This document shows positions 1-11,300 of a stretch of 25,650 bases of DNA, piece after piece; positions within the stretch are counted from its first letter, which is position 1, and each line of letters begins with the position of its first letter. The stretch comes from Klebsormidium nitens (lineage: Eukaryota > Streptophyta > Klebsormidiophyceae > Klebsormidiales > Klebsormidiaceae): assembly GCA_000708835.1 (NCBI GenBank), contig DF237835.1, positions 1 through 25,650 on the forward strand. Direction: 5' to 3'. The translations under genes and the position numbers were made by a program. Below the pieces are notes generated by a model. It did not search any database. It saw only the letters and a list, made by a program, of their open reading frames with translations, and was not told the origin of the DNA.

Positions 1-115
1 GAAGCTTCGCATGGTTTCCGCACATGTGAAGTAGACAGGCAGCGTGTGACCCTGTCCAACCGTCACAGTGACGAGGGGGGTCAGGCCGCCATAGACAGCG
101 CCCCTCACGACGGCG
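1..115 (-). CDS. Possible internal exon of a gene running off the left edge
   Basis: On the minus strand a reading frame stays open from about position 275 to the window edge. It is preceded by a pyrimidine-rich stretch and a good acceptor (cag, with the exon starting at 115). The translation from the acceptor reads AVVRGAVYGGLTPLVTVTVG and continues with a Cys-containing segment ending in ETMRSF, which looks like ordered beta-rich protein. There is no suitable start Met, so it would be an internal or last exon whose 5' exons must lie to the right, overlapping the promoter of the RS-rich gene. That makes the call weak. The plus strand is also open here. The family is not recognised. Confidence 0.2.
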
Positions 116-694
116 CTGCACACCTCAAAAGTGTGAGAGTAGAGAAGAGGCCCGCCATGGCAAGAGGCCACGCGGGGAGACGGAGAGAACACGCTGTCGG
201 TGCTCGCTAACAACTCTCTCTCTCTACTCGCTGCTCGCAAACGCTCGCAATCGCTGGTGACAGGGGCTGTAAACAAACGATAGGGCGCTCAAAGCTGGAA
301 AGCTGTGAACAACCTAGGAAATTTGTGACTTGAACAAATGCAAGCGATCTGCATTTGAGCCCCGGAGTCACTTGTCCGCGTCAGCTCAGCTTTGCTATAG
401 CACAAATGCTAAGGGATCCCTTTGGTGCAAGCCAGGCTTAGCCAAATGGCGAGGGCTTGAAGGCCGTCGATCGTCGCATCGAACGGTTCTTATTTGCTCT
501 TGGGGTCGCCGCGCGGCGCTTTCGGGAGCGTGGCGGCTGCCAGCCGGCGGCACGGCCGCTCCGCAATCATTGAATTTGTTCAGTGTGATCGAGGCGGCGC
601 CACATCCTTGCATCCCTGAAGGCGCAATTTTGCAAGGGAGTACGTAATAATGTTCTTAGAGCGCTTTCAAGAAGCAATTTTCAGCTCATGCAAA
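116..694. other. Upstream region / 5' UTR of the RS-rich gene
   Basis: No convincing coding sequence is visible. The stretch contains a CT dinucleotide run and many GCTCGC words around 200-260, and GC-rich sequence at 500-600. An in-frame ATG at 650 lies 15 codons upstream of the preferred start at 695. The region probably holds the promoter and 5' leader of the plus-strand gene. No TATA box was identified. Confidence 0.4.
214..226. repeat. Short CT dinucleotide tract
   Basis: A run of CT units followed by ctcgctgctcgc. Such pyrimidine tracts are common near plant and algal transcription starts, so this may be part of the core promoter or leader of the downstream gene. It is only suggestive. 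Confidence 0.4.
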
Positions 695-3600
695 ATGGAA
701 GAAGAGAAAGCAGCTGCTCTATATGAGTCCCTCAGTCGACAGGGCCTAGGGGCCGCGCGGTTCAAGCAGGGGTTGGGGTTCGGCGGCGGGGGTGGATTCG
801 ATGCAGGCGGCCCGGATTCTCCTGCAGCTCCTATTGCATTCAAAAAAGCGGGGGCTGACTTCAGCTCTGAAATCGAAAATGCTGAGAAGCAGCGGAATGA
901 GGATGATGCTGTGTGGTCAGCAAAAAGGAATGCACATGAGAGCGCAAGAGTGGTGCGGAGCATTGCAGATAAGTTGAGCGGGAGGCGCAGCAGACGGGAT
1001 GATGGTGAGAGAAAAAGGGGTCATGATAGTGACTCTGAGGAAGAAAGGGGTGTGAAGCGGTCTATTCGCAGGGGAAGGAGTCCTGATTCGGAGGGAGAAG
1101 ATCACCGAAGGCGGCAGGATAGTGCGTCTCCTAGGATATTCAGGAGTTCCCCTGAGGGCCCTGTTGAGAGAAAACATGAGAGTCGGAGGGAAAGGAGTCC
1201 CAGTCATGGAGGTAGCGATGAGGAGGACAGGGCCCGGGAGAGGCGCATTGCAGAGAGACGGAAGAAAGAAAGGAAAGAAGAAGGAAAGTCTGGCAGGTCT
1301 GGTGCTGATAAAAGAGAGAGTGACAGAGGTTCTCATAGGGAAGGAAGGTCAGAAGACCGTCAGAGGAGGGGGGAGGAGAGACCTCAAAGAGTTGACACCA
1401 GAAGGAGGTCGAGGAGTCGGAGCAGGGAGAGGGAGAGGCGTGGTGTCAGTAACAGGGGCTCGGACGGGCGGAGGGATAGGAGGGAGGATGAGCGGCGAAA
1501 CGAACGGTGCGGGTTTTGGCTCTTGTAAATTGTGCCGTAGGTTTGTAGTGTCCTTGCTCAATTCTTTGATGATGAGTGATGGTGGTCTGCAGGGACCTTT
1601 TTGCAGCAAGGTATCATGGCGTCCTGCTTACGCAACCACAATCTGCAAGTACTGATTCAATACATGGTGGATGTGACAGTCAATCCGTCTTCCTGTTGTG
1701 AGGCCAAGTCACTTGAGGTCATTGTTGTAGTCCCAACTAGTCTTGGAAGTTGTGTCACAGACCTTTCTTGAACCCTGTTCTCTTCTTTCCAAGTCCTTCG
1801 TATTTTCGCCCGTTTTTGCCTCATGCTGATCTCAGTTTCCTTTGGCAAACCCAAGATGATTTGGGGCTAATGCAATGTGCTCTGTGGCAACGTCTTGGCT
1901 CCCCCTTGATGCAGGAGTGATAGGGAAAGGAGGCGAGAGGAACCTCTGGAAAGATCCAGCGACAGGGACCATCGCAGGCACGCAGAGAGAAGCTCTAGAC
2001 GGGAGCGAAGCCCCGGCAGAGGGAGGGACGCGGCCCGACAGGCTGTCAAAGTGAAGGCGAAGGATGATGTCATCGATTACGCGGAGGTCATCAGGGGCTA
2101 CGAGAACATGGTACGTAGTTGCTACCGTTATGTTTCATCTGTGCGAGGATATATTTTGGTTCTCATTTCCAAAGAATTGGCGCTCTGTGTTACATTTGAT
2201 AAAATCCAGTCGCTTTCTGCCTGGGCGCTGTGACTTTCATTTCTAGGGCAGGTCCTTGGGGTCCTCTTTCCACTTGTGTGGCGATGCATCAGAGAGAGAG
2301 CAGAAACGGATGCTGTTGACACTCAGTGTCTCTGGCACAGAATGTGATCGAGCAAACCTCAGCAAGACAAATCCAATGCAAAAGGCTCTTTTCCGTTGGG
2401 CACTGATGAATGGAAATGCAAACTGACAACCGCTTGTCAGAGTAGTTGCACGCGTACCTTGTCAACTTGCATGCATGCCGCGAAACCGGTTCTCCGCTGG
2501 ATCTGTCCCGCTAAATTCCTGTCCTGCTGGAAAAATCATCTCGTCTTCCACGTGCTTGTCACAAGCCCGGCATTGTCACAAGCCAGGCTTCTTCCGACTT
2601 GAATACGCCTGCTTTCAAATTACGCCTGCTTTCAAATATACAAGGGACTGATCAAATGTGCGGAATATGTCGGACGACACCTCTACCGGCACTGCTGTGA
2701 ACTCTCCCTTGATTCAGTGTCCAGTGTACATGAAACATGCGAGCCTTTTTCAGTTTGAAACGATAGAAAATCCAGGTTGGGAACCTCGAGCCGAACGCTT
2801 TAATGCGGACATTTTCGTGCAGGGTGCTGCAGAGAAGCTTAAGGCTCGGACCAAGTATGCGCTTTCTCAAACAGGTGAGTCAGGGTCCTTTATGTTACCG
2901 TTTCTGTTTGGCGCATCAATACGGCGGATTAAGTTGACAAAAAACGTGAACGAATGTTAGGGTCTGGGAAGCCGCCAAAAAACGCAACACTTGCAGTAAG
3001 ATGTTGCTAGCCTGCTTTTTGAAGGTCCCTTTCTGCTTGACTGTTTGGCGTGCTTCATAAACAGTGTCAGCAATTTTCTGCTTTTGCCAGCAATCAGATT
3101 GCAATGTGGGGCTGGTCATTCTACCAGTCTTTTACTTCACTGCCCCTCTCGAATATCTCTTAGCGTACTGGTTCACCGTATAAGTACAGTTCCCGATACA
3201 ATCTTCGCTGATATTTCGACAGCGCATGATCACAGCCTTTCTTCTGGCTCTACTGAAAACCGCTGATACCCGGAAGCCCAAGACTTTAGCATTATTTCGG
3301 CCCTATTCTCAACAGAGAACTGCCATGATCTGGTTTTCCGACTGACCTTCCTTCAAACAAAGACTTCCGGCAGTCATGCTGCGTGAGCCCAAGCTGAAGC
3401 AACCGCTTCCTTACCAATTGCTAGAAATCGAAGCCATTTCTACCCATCGCATGTCAGGCAATCCATTGTTAACAATCTTGCAGTACGGAAAGACTCTGCG
3501 AAGGGCGTATCGACGGAGTGGGAGCGCTTCGACTTCGATGCGGCGGCGCCGCTCGACGAGGACGCGCGGCAGGACATGTACGGAGGTACGTCGGCATGCC

Positions 3601-5531
3601 GTGGAAATGACGTCTCATTTTAGCTGATGTATGTCACAGCAAATGCGTGTAATTGTACCAGTTCTTTAATAACGAGCCTCCCTTACCGTTGCAAGTCCAT
3701 GCCAAAGCGTGTTCCGTCTACGCCACTTCCCGTTTCGCATTCACTGTCGACGACTCTTTGCCTAACACTAACTTCGTGCAAGAAGTTTGAATTCTTGAGA
3801 TGTTTCAACCGGCGCTAATCTCGTCTCTTTGTTCCGCTGCTTCGACCTTCGAGCTCTTTATTGAATAGAAACCCTTGACTAGTGCTCTTAGACGCTTGAG
3901 TTCATCCCTATCAAACGCGGCATAAGATCTTGCTCGATATGCATGTTTCTGCAAGATTTGCCTTCCTTTACCGCTGCTGGCACACATCTGGCAATTTCAG
4001 AATCTTTTGTCGAAGTTGAAATGCGATTGACTGCGTGTTTGTGCTTTGACGCAGATGACACCAAGGCGGGGGATGACGCAGCTCATCTCCTCAACACGGG
4101 CAGCACGTTCGGCATCGCGAAGGCGCAGGTGAGCGGCTTGAGAGCTTATCACAAAATGAACCCCCCAACAAATTGACGTCTGAAAGCCCTCCTCAAAAGT
4201 GCTTGCACCACGTAGGCGACAAACAGGACAACACTTTGACACCACGAAGGCACCGAATATGCCCTAGACGATTGAGTGACGCACATTGGCACGAGGCGGC
4301 CTCGCACAGTTTCAAGAGCGCGGAGTCGAGGCCTGCTAGAACGAATCATGGAACAATTGAGGAGCTACTGTACAGCCACCATACGTCGTTCGTCCCTTCT
4401 CAAAGCCCCTCACACTCTGTTTTTCTTGAGTGAATGTGCTAAGCTAAAGCTCGCGATTTAAGGGTAGCAGCTACTTAATCATCAGCAGCACGTCGTTCTC
4501 CCTGCCCAGATGCTCTACCTTACCGCTGACGTCACCACTCATTGCTTATCCACAGGCCGTACGAGAAGCCGAGAAGCAGGCCCCCCACGACTCCCCCCAT
4601 CTTCGGCCTGCCCGTCGACCGCTCAGGGGACGCTGCTCCGGGTACTAAAACGCCCCTTTTCCGCTGGGTTACCACTAAAACGCCCATTTTTTGATGACGT
4701 CACCACTCGTCACCCTTTCGCAGGCCGTCCGTGAGGCCGAGAAGCAGGCCGCCCACGACGCCGCCATCTTCGGGCTGCCCGTCGACCGCTCGGGGGATCC
4801 CGCTGTCCCGAGCACTAAGATGCCCGAAAAGGCCCCGGTGTTTGTGCCCGGGGATAGCGAGGAGGACGAGGAGGACCGCCCGGTGATTGTTGAAGAGGAG
4901 CCGCAGGCGGAGGCGCAGCAACCGGAAACGAAGGCCGAGGTAAGAGTCGTTTGCCGTTTCTGATTTCTCGTTTCTCTTTTCGTTTTCTCTTTGCGTTCTC
5001 CGTTTTCGTTCCGTTTTCCGTTCTCGTCGTCAATTTCGTCTCTGTGGTCGTCTTCGTCTTCAATTTCGTTTCTGCTTCGCTTGTTCCACGTATTGAGTGT
5101 GGGGTTGATATTAAGTGTAATCCGTTCTGCTTTCTGCTGTCGGCAGCCAAGCACGCAGCGGTCATCCCGCGGCCTCACTGGCTGCTGACGCATCACGATA
5201 TGTCAGCCGAATTTGAGCAAGGAACAAAGCTTTGCTTGACTGCAAAGCCATCGTTTTCGCTTCGCGGGTTCAGTACATCACATATGGATCTTAGGCAAAA
5301 CAGGCGTTGCTCGGTGCTGACATCACAAGCCGGGTGAATTGGGTATCTTTCTGTCCGTCTCAGTCAGTAGAGAAGCTGACACTACAACTTGCTTGAGCAA
5401 CAGAGTGTTACAATCTATCTTTGCAGGCGCCAGTAAAGGCCGCTGTTCCGTCCTGGAAGGAGCGCGCTCTCAAGGCGCAGCAGGCAAGGAAGCAGGCGGC
5501 CGAGGCAGCGGAGGCCGCCGCCCCTAGTTAG
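695..5531 (+). CDS. RS-rich (SR-like) nuclear protein, probable splicing-related factor
   Basis: Seven exons fit phase by phase: 695-1506, 1915-2110, 2823-2874, 3484-3585, 4055-4128, 4724-4939 and 5427-5531, giving 518 residues. The N-terminus (MEEEKAAALYESLSRQGLGA, then RFKQGLGF and a Gly run) is followed by about 230 residues dominated by Arg, Ser, Glu and Asp with many RS, RE and RD pairs. Exons 2-6 encode ordered blocks: DDVIDYAEVIRGYENM, EKLKARTKYALSQT, EWERFDFDAAAPLDEDAR, LLNTGSTFGIAKAQ and REAEKQAAHDAAIFGLP. The tail is Ala/Lys-rich and ends AAEAAEAAAPS. RS-rich proteins act in nuclear speckles and pre-mRNA splicing; that role is inferred from composition and I cannot name the orthologue. 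All introns are GT-AG. The start at 695 (CAAAATGG context) is preferred over the in-frame ATG at 650 because the conserved-looking sequence begins there. A broken copy of exon 6 lies just upstream of it. Confidence 0.85.
2604..2637. repeat. 17-bp tandem duplication in intron 2 of the RS-rich gene
   Basis: TACGCCTGCTTTCAAAT occurs twice back to back without mismatch. A shorter direct repeat (gtcacaagcc) lies just upstream, around 2557-2585. Probably a recent slippage or repair event with no function seen. Confidence 0.85.
4528..4695 (+). pseudogene. Frameshifted tandem copy of exon 6 (relic or poison exon)
   Basis: This stretch matches 4696 onwards at a 168-bp offset. Both start with gacgtcaccactc, both have a CAG acceptor 28 bp later (copy exon from 4556, functional exon from 4724), and both encode an AVREAEKQA start. 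In the upstream copy a run reading TCCCCCC replaces GCCGCC, adding one base and shifting the frame, so translation would stop at a TAA at 4646-4648. It also lacks three bases further on and then diverges. Small repeats of actaaaacgccc (about 4644 and 4674) follow. It may be a decaying duplicate. If spliced in, it would add a premature stop, and a candidate but weak donor is at about 4642. Confidence 0.75.
4958..5090 (+). repeat. Degenerate TTTCGTT-type pyrimidine tract in intron 6
   Basis: Just after the donor at 4940 the intron is a long imperfect repeat of tttcgtt, ttctcgtt and cgtcttcg words, nearly free of purines other than G. It is low-complexity sequence and explains the long spurious open frames on both strands. 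It could influence splicing of the neighbouring exon through pyrimidine-tract binding proteins, but that is conjecture. Confidence 0.6.
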
Positions 5532-5540
5532 CCAGTCCAG

Positions 5541-5601
5541 GTAAGCGTGAATGTTTAGAGGAGATTGGACCGGTGACCTGATTTCTTTTCCCCTTTTCTA
5601 G
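5541..5601 (+). other. Probable 61-nt intron in the 3' UTR of the RS-rich gene
   Basis: Nine bases after the stop codon is a consensus donor (ccag|gtaagc), followed by a strong pyrimidine tract (cccttttctag) 61 bases on. The size is near the minimum for plant introns. Because it lies so close to the stop, it would not be expected to trigger exon-junction-dependent decay. Confidence 0.45.
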
Positions 5602-5976
5602 CTTGGTGCTGTGAGGATCTTTTTGGAGTATTGGTTTCTAGTGGGGTTGCCTGTCGCCCGCTATACTTGCTCTCTGCTTGACTGACAAACGCTTCGGTCT
5701 CATTTGCAAGCATATCCTGCTTGACGCATATCCGCACGCCCGTATTATCCACCACAGCATAAGCCATAGCCACTCAGTAATGCTGACCGTTGCCCCCGTT
5801 TCTATCTGAGCCACCTCGTCCAACATCGTCACGACCAGGTTGCGGGCGCTCCCCTCAGCCAGCTAGTTTTACACGTCCGCCAACTGCCGCCAAAAGCTAC
5901 ATTAAATACATCGGACGTTCAACTTACGGACTTCTCGAGACAGCCTTCTTCGGAGTGTGTGACTCTTCTTATCTAG
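5602..5976. other. Non-coding stretch after the RS-rich gene
   Basis: Probably the rest of the 3' UTR and intergenic DNA. Open frames here are short, overlap on both strands and show no protein-like pattern. No RNA gene was recognised. Confidence 0.35.
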
Positions 5977-6737
5977 CTGCGACTTCCCCCAACATCGTTT
6001 CTCCGTCCGCCTTCCAGACCCCACCTGACGCCGAAGGGCACAACGCTGACAGTGGAGGCAAGGAAAGCACCCGTTGACTACGAGGAGCTGCGCAAGCAAC
6101 AGGAGCATAGTATTGGTGCTTACATGTCCCCATCAGTCCTTCATTTCCTTGCTGCAATTGGGACCTACTTCAAAGCGAACAGGATGTACCGCGTTTACAA
6201 AGGTAAGCTCGGCGTCCTGTTTGATTGGCAGGCCCTGTGTAAAATGCCCGTCCAAAGGTTTTGGGGTGCCTCCTCTGACGGCTGGAGCACGCCTTTAGGT
6301 TCGGTGTTAAGTCAAACCTGGCGGGACGTTCAGAAATTGCGCGGGGCTGAGCCAATTACGTTTGGCCTTTTCACCAGCACGGCAAGATAGGATGAATGGC
6401 GGAGCAGATGCGAGACGTGCGCCCCTTTGTTTTACAGCGGATTGTCAACGGCGAAAAAGCGGAAGAATTCTGGACAATTGGACCCTTCCAGCGCTTGCTC
6501 CTCATGACTCAAATGCAGATGTTGTAGCCCAGGCACTGAAGGCTTCTTGCCCAAAACACTCAGGCCCTGTGTTCCCGGAGATGGATCAGAGGCATTTGAC
6601 GTGTAACTTTTGCGCAGTTCCTTCTGAATGGTCCGATGTGCCGAGCCTTGATTGTGTATCACGGCTTCGTTTCATGCAGGAGTGTCGAACAAGCGAGTGA
6701 TTGGGAATATCTTCAAGAAAGCGCCGCAAAATCGTGA
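5977..6737 (+). CDS. Unresolved small gene candidate (family not recognised)
   Basis: Three protein-like pieces lie in a row. From an acceptor at 5976 a frame stays open to a good donor (g|gtaagc) after 6202. It includes VEARKAPVDYEELRKQQ and TYFKANRMYRVYK. A second piece (about 6396-6523) encodes DVRPFVLQRIVNGEKAEEFW followed by TIGPFQRLLLMTQMQM. A donor at 6524 joins in phase to an acceptor before 6680, and the last piece (SVEQASDWEYLQESAAKS) ends in TGA at 6735-6737. The join of the second and third pieces is phase-consistent. The join of the first and second is not clean: the only phase-compatible acceptor found (before 6415) lacks a pyrimidine tract. No start Met is assigned. It could be a small real gene or a decayed one. 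Confidence 0.3.
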
Positions 6738-7100
6738 AGTGGGTGCGCTCGTAGTGGGAAAAGGCAGGCTGATCTTGTTCGTACAATGCCGTAGAACAAC
6801 TCCCGGGCATCAGGATTTGCGAATGTATAGAGCTTGTACGATGTGCCGCTTGTGATGGCTCAAATTCTTAAGGCTTTACTTGCTATGGTGGACTGCCTCC
6901 CCTTGAAGGAAGTTTGACGAGAGTATGACATGTGTTACCCAGACCGGGCCTTTCATCTCTGATGTGCGGAAATGGCAGATTGGGAAAGCGAGCTTAATGC
7001 ACATGTACGTACGCCAGAACGAGTCGTATTCCGCTTCCTCAGGATGGGAGCAGAAGGCCGAATGACCTGCAGGGTGGTAGTTGGGGCGGCAGTTGTCGCC

Positions 7101-7128
7101 CACAATGTCCCGCTCACAATGTCCCGCT
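7101..7128. repeat. 14-bp tandem duplication
   Basis: CACAATGTCCCGCT occurs twice in direct succession without mismatch in non-coding DNA. Confidence 0.85.
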
Positions 7129-7446
7129 GAAAGAGTTGGGTCCAAATTCGATGTCGCGAAAAATGAACGTGGTTGTGATTTGTATCGGGCTCAACCGTGT
7201 ACATTGTCACGGCAATGTTACAGGAGATCTGCGCTTGATTCGCGTACTGCCATAGCTCGGCCACAAATGTTTTTGAATAGTATGTAGATATTTTCGATCA
7301 TGTTTACGAACTCTTCGTTCCTGACGTGGTGGTCGCGGGGGAGGGGGCTTGAGGCCATTGGTCGGGGCGCAACCCCGGCTGCTTTTCCCATCTAATGTCA
7401 GCTAGGGCAAATTCCAAATTAAACTCAAGAAAGATAATAAAATAGT

Positions 7447-7570
7447 AAGCCAAGATTTAATAGTAAGCTCCGACTAACACGAAAAGTCCTAACCCAAAAA
7501 ATACACTCGCTCCGCATCCGTACCCACCCTAACCACCAAAGTAACCCTACCCGTCCCAGTGCGGCTACCT
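7447..7570 (-). repeat. Dispersed repeat, copy A
   Basis: The reverse complement of this stretch aligns along about 124 bp with 10617-10740, from aggtagccgcac to cttggctt. The two share a nearly identical core, ttggtggttagggtgggtac followed by GGATGCGGAGC or GGGTGCGGAGC. Flanking sequence differs, as expected for a dispersed element. No open reading frame or obvious terminal repeat was seen. Confidence 0.75.
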
Positions 7571-8367
7571 TTAACTGTTCTCTCGGGTTATTCTTTTTCT
7601 CGAGTTTGATGCAAGATCCCCCCTATTTTGACCCGGTTTGTATTACTTGTGATGCCATGGGCTTGAGGCGAGCGCTTCAACTGCCCCGGGGGGGGGGGCT
7701 TGTGCCAAGTTGTGGCCTGTGGGCCGCGTGGCCCTCGATCAGGCTGCGTGAGCTAGAAAGTGGCGCCGCGGCCCGACTTCAAAATGACGGTACGTACCCT
7801 AAACATCCCTGGGTGTGGGACCGTCGAGGGGGGATGACGTGGCTCCCTGCCGGTCGCCTGGATTTAATGCCGAAATTCATGTGTGCTCATCATGAGCCTC
7901 ATGGAGTGGCAACATTTCGTCAGAGTCGAGAAAGGTTGGAACTTGTCGGGTGGAGCATGCTGCATCCGACGCGATTCGCAACGTTGAACGTACCGTACGG
8001 CTGCCTCCAATGAATGATTTCCGCACAGGGGTGCTGCCCCGCGTCGCATTCTTCTCTTGAGTGCCACGCTGATTTGATCCTGGCCGCAAATTAGTTGCTG
8101 ATGGGATCAAGGCGCGATCGGCTTCTCGAGCCTTCTCCATTTTAGGTGCAGTACCTCGCAATCTAGTGAGCTGGCAAGTGACAGTTGAGAACCTCTGCGC
8201 AGTTGTGAAAGTTGAAACTGTCAACGTCCTCCTGCATTGAGTTTACCTCAGCAACCTGATCGACCATACCAAGCGAAAGCAAGATTACTCTACATTCCTA
8301 GACCGCATTGTTGATCACTTGCAAGCCGCATCAGTCAGCTGTCTCCTGCTTTGATCGTCCAGCTACC

Positions 8368-11300
8368 ATGGCCCGATCCCTCCCCCTCGTGTGCGTGGCC
8401 CTGACGCTCTCCCTTTTGGCGGCTGTGCCCTGCTCTGCGCAGACTAACCTCACCCAAACCCTCCTTAGCCTGCAGACTGACTCCACCTACAGCACCGTGG
8501 CCACCGCAATCGTTGCTGCCAACCTCACTGAGCCAATCGTGTCTCTGTCGGACTCTAGCGGAGTCACTCTGCTGGCCCCGAACAATGAGGCCTTCAATGC
8601 CCTGGGCAACGCTACTGTGAGCTGCTTGCTGGCGCAGCCGGGACTGGTCCTGCTCTCCACAGTCCTCAGGTACCATGTGATCGCTGGCTTCTACAATTCC
8701 ACTGCGATCGTGGCGGCTGCGCCCGTGGTAAGTCTCCTGCCAGATCATCAATTTGAAATCAATCAGTGCATCAATAAGAAACGCAGAGTTTTGGCTCTTC
8801 TTGAGAATGATCCTTCTACCAAGCTCCTTGATTGGCATCTTATCAGTGAGTTCACATCAGAACAACGCGTGTGCCACTTGTAGAAACTTATGTATCCCAA
8901 AACTGTCATTTCTGAAGTACGCTAACTTTTAGTGAGCTCATAAATGAGCTCATTATTTGGCTGTTGCCAAATGAGGGGATCGTTCTTGAGCATGCTGGGT
9001 TCAGCTGGTTGTTCCTCAATGGAACTGATCAAACCTTCCCTCTTGCGTAAAAGTGAGACATCCCCAGGGCAGTCGGTTTCCCTTGTTGAATAGGGAGCGC
9101 TTGAACCGATCATGTTCGTCCTCTACCTCTTGTTTATGATTTACCTCAAGGAAGAGTTGGTTCATTGTATGCATTCTATATGCAAAGCTGTTTCATGATT
9201 GAGATTGGCAAGGTACTCGTATATAGGTTGAGAGTGCTCTATTGTTCAACCAGGGGAACAAGCTGGCTTTCCTTCACTTTTGATATTTAGCCAGAGGCAA
9301 TGCAACCTGTTGATGGCTTTTCCCTCTCGCAGAGTAGCTGAACATTCTATGCGCAAACATTCTACTGCCCTGTTGTACCTGGCTCAAACTGTCTGCCTGG
9401 CAGACAGGCAAAGCTTTGCGAGTTCCATTGCATGCTTGTTATGTTCACATCTAGCAAAGGCTGCTGTTCCTGAGGGCCGCTTGTCCTGAGCAGTTCTTTT
9501 CAGTGATAGAAGACAAGATAGAAAACAGCTACTTCCCCACCCTGTCAAAGTGGGGCTCACAGGCGTTTAACGAGAGCCCTGAATTTCGTCTGATCATGCT
9601 GTTGCAGAGCCTGCCTTCTGTCCTTGGGCCCGACCTCAACATCACAGTTTCTGGTTCCACAGTCCAAGGTACGTTGTGAGATTACTTACAAAGTAATCTG
9701 TATAGTACGGATCTGCGAGGTAATCTGCAAACTTATCTGAGCAGGATGAAACATGAAATTATGATGCGATATCTTGCAGGAGATATTGTTGTGCAGGTGT
9801 CTCAGATTAGATGGGCACAGAGAAGCCGCTTGCATATCATCTGTTTGAAACACCATTGTGAGGCTTTTAGTCTAGTCTTCCAATGGTTTTTTTGGCAGCA
9901 AGCCCATGATTCTTAGAGACAGGAAGGAGGTCGCTGCTGCGCTCAATCTTTTCTGTGGAAATTGCGTAAGTCCTCCAATTCTTAGCACAAAAAGCAACTT
10001 TCTCTTCTCTCTCGATTCATGTCAAACTCGCACGAGAACGGATTTCATCAAAGAGAACAAGCCATCAACCTTGCCTCGAAGACCCTTCTTCACAGCATGC
10101 AGGGCGCCCTTTCACAAGCAGATAACATAGAAGGGTCTCTGGGCAACAAGTACAACACTGCTCCAGAAGTCATTCGATCTAGAAACGGATTGCAGGCCAC
10201 TTCTTCTGCCGCTTCCCAATGGTTGCAGGTCATCGCTTTCTGAGAACTTTTGTGCCCCACATTCTTACACAATGTGTCCTTCTTCATGTGACATTTTCTT
10301 CAGCAATTTACCTCATATCTTGGAAAGTAATTTGGATGTAAAAGATGGTCGCAATAACACAACCGCTCAATCTTTGCAGTGAACACCGTGCCTGTGGTCG
10401 CACCGGATGTCATCCAGGCCATTCCCAGCGCCGTCGTTCACGGCATTAGCTCCGTGCTCATTCCCCCGGGGGGTCTCCAGGCTGTCCAGGCATACTGTGC
10501 TTCAGCTCCCACCACGCCCACACCTGTCGGAGCATCATCAGGTAGAGCGTCAATCGTTTACTGGTGTGCTCTTTTTCTTGAAATTCAAGAAATAATTGTA
10601 AGCCGGGATAATATCAAGGTAACCACACCGGGACCGGTAGGGTTAGTTTGGTGGTTAGGGTGGGTACGGGTGCGGAGCAGGTGCTTTTTTCGGTCAGGGT
10701 TTTTAGTGTTGATCGGAGCTTATTATTGTTATCTTGGCTTGATATCATCGAGTTTCTGTTGTCTGTCTCTTGCAAGCGGCTCTTGGCTTACAACCGCAGC
10801 AGCGTCCGATTCAGTGGCACTTCTAAGATGCCGCCTTCCATGAAGCATTTACTCAAATCCCCTCTTGTTTACCAGGTTCCTGAAGTGGAGCTTTACACTT
10901 CGGACTCTAAATTCTCAGCGGATTTGAGTTTCACGAAGATCAACCGTTCTGCGGTTCTCTGCGGTAGAGAAGACGCTGTGAAGCTGCTTTCGAATATGAT
11001 TCTGATAAGCTTCGGTTGTGCGGAATTTGGATATTGTAGGCTCTCGTATGATGTTGTACACTTTCGAAAGCTCTCCTCGATTTGACGGTCGGACAATCGG
11101 GCTTCCATGTGACGGTTGATCCATCTGGAGACTTCTCAGCTGCGCCTAAACCTTATTCTAGGAAAGTTGCAGCCCAACTCAGCAGTAAAAACGTCGACCG
11201 AAATGTCACTCGGGTGTTGCACTTATGTATATAGGACTTGCCAGGATAAAAGAAGACATGCCATCCCATGTCGACCTCAACTGAATCCCATCACACCGGA

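Larger units (their letters stand above)
6738..8367. other. Intergenic region upstream of the fasciclin gene
   Basis: No supported gene. The longest open frame (7606-8013, plus) has a homopolymer G run and no recognisable domain or splice logic. The region holds a 14-bp tandem repeat, one copy of a dispersed repeat, an AT-rich patch around 7420-7470, and presumably the promoter and leader of the fasciclin gene near its right end. Confidence 0.4.

Noticed and set aside
7606-8013. A 135-codon plus-strand open frame
   Set aside because: It contains a homopolymer G run, has no domain, no splice-site logic and unusual amino-acid composition, and lies in an otherwise non-coding region.
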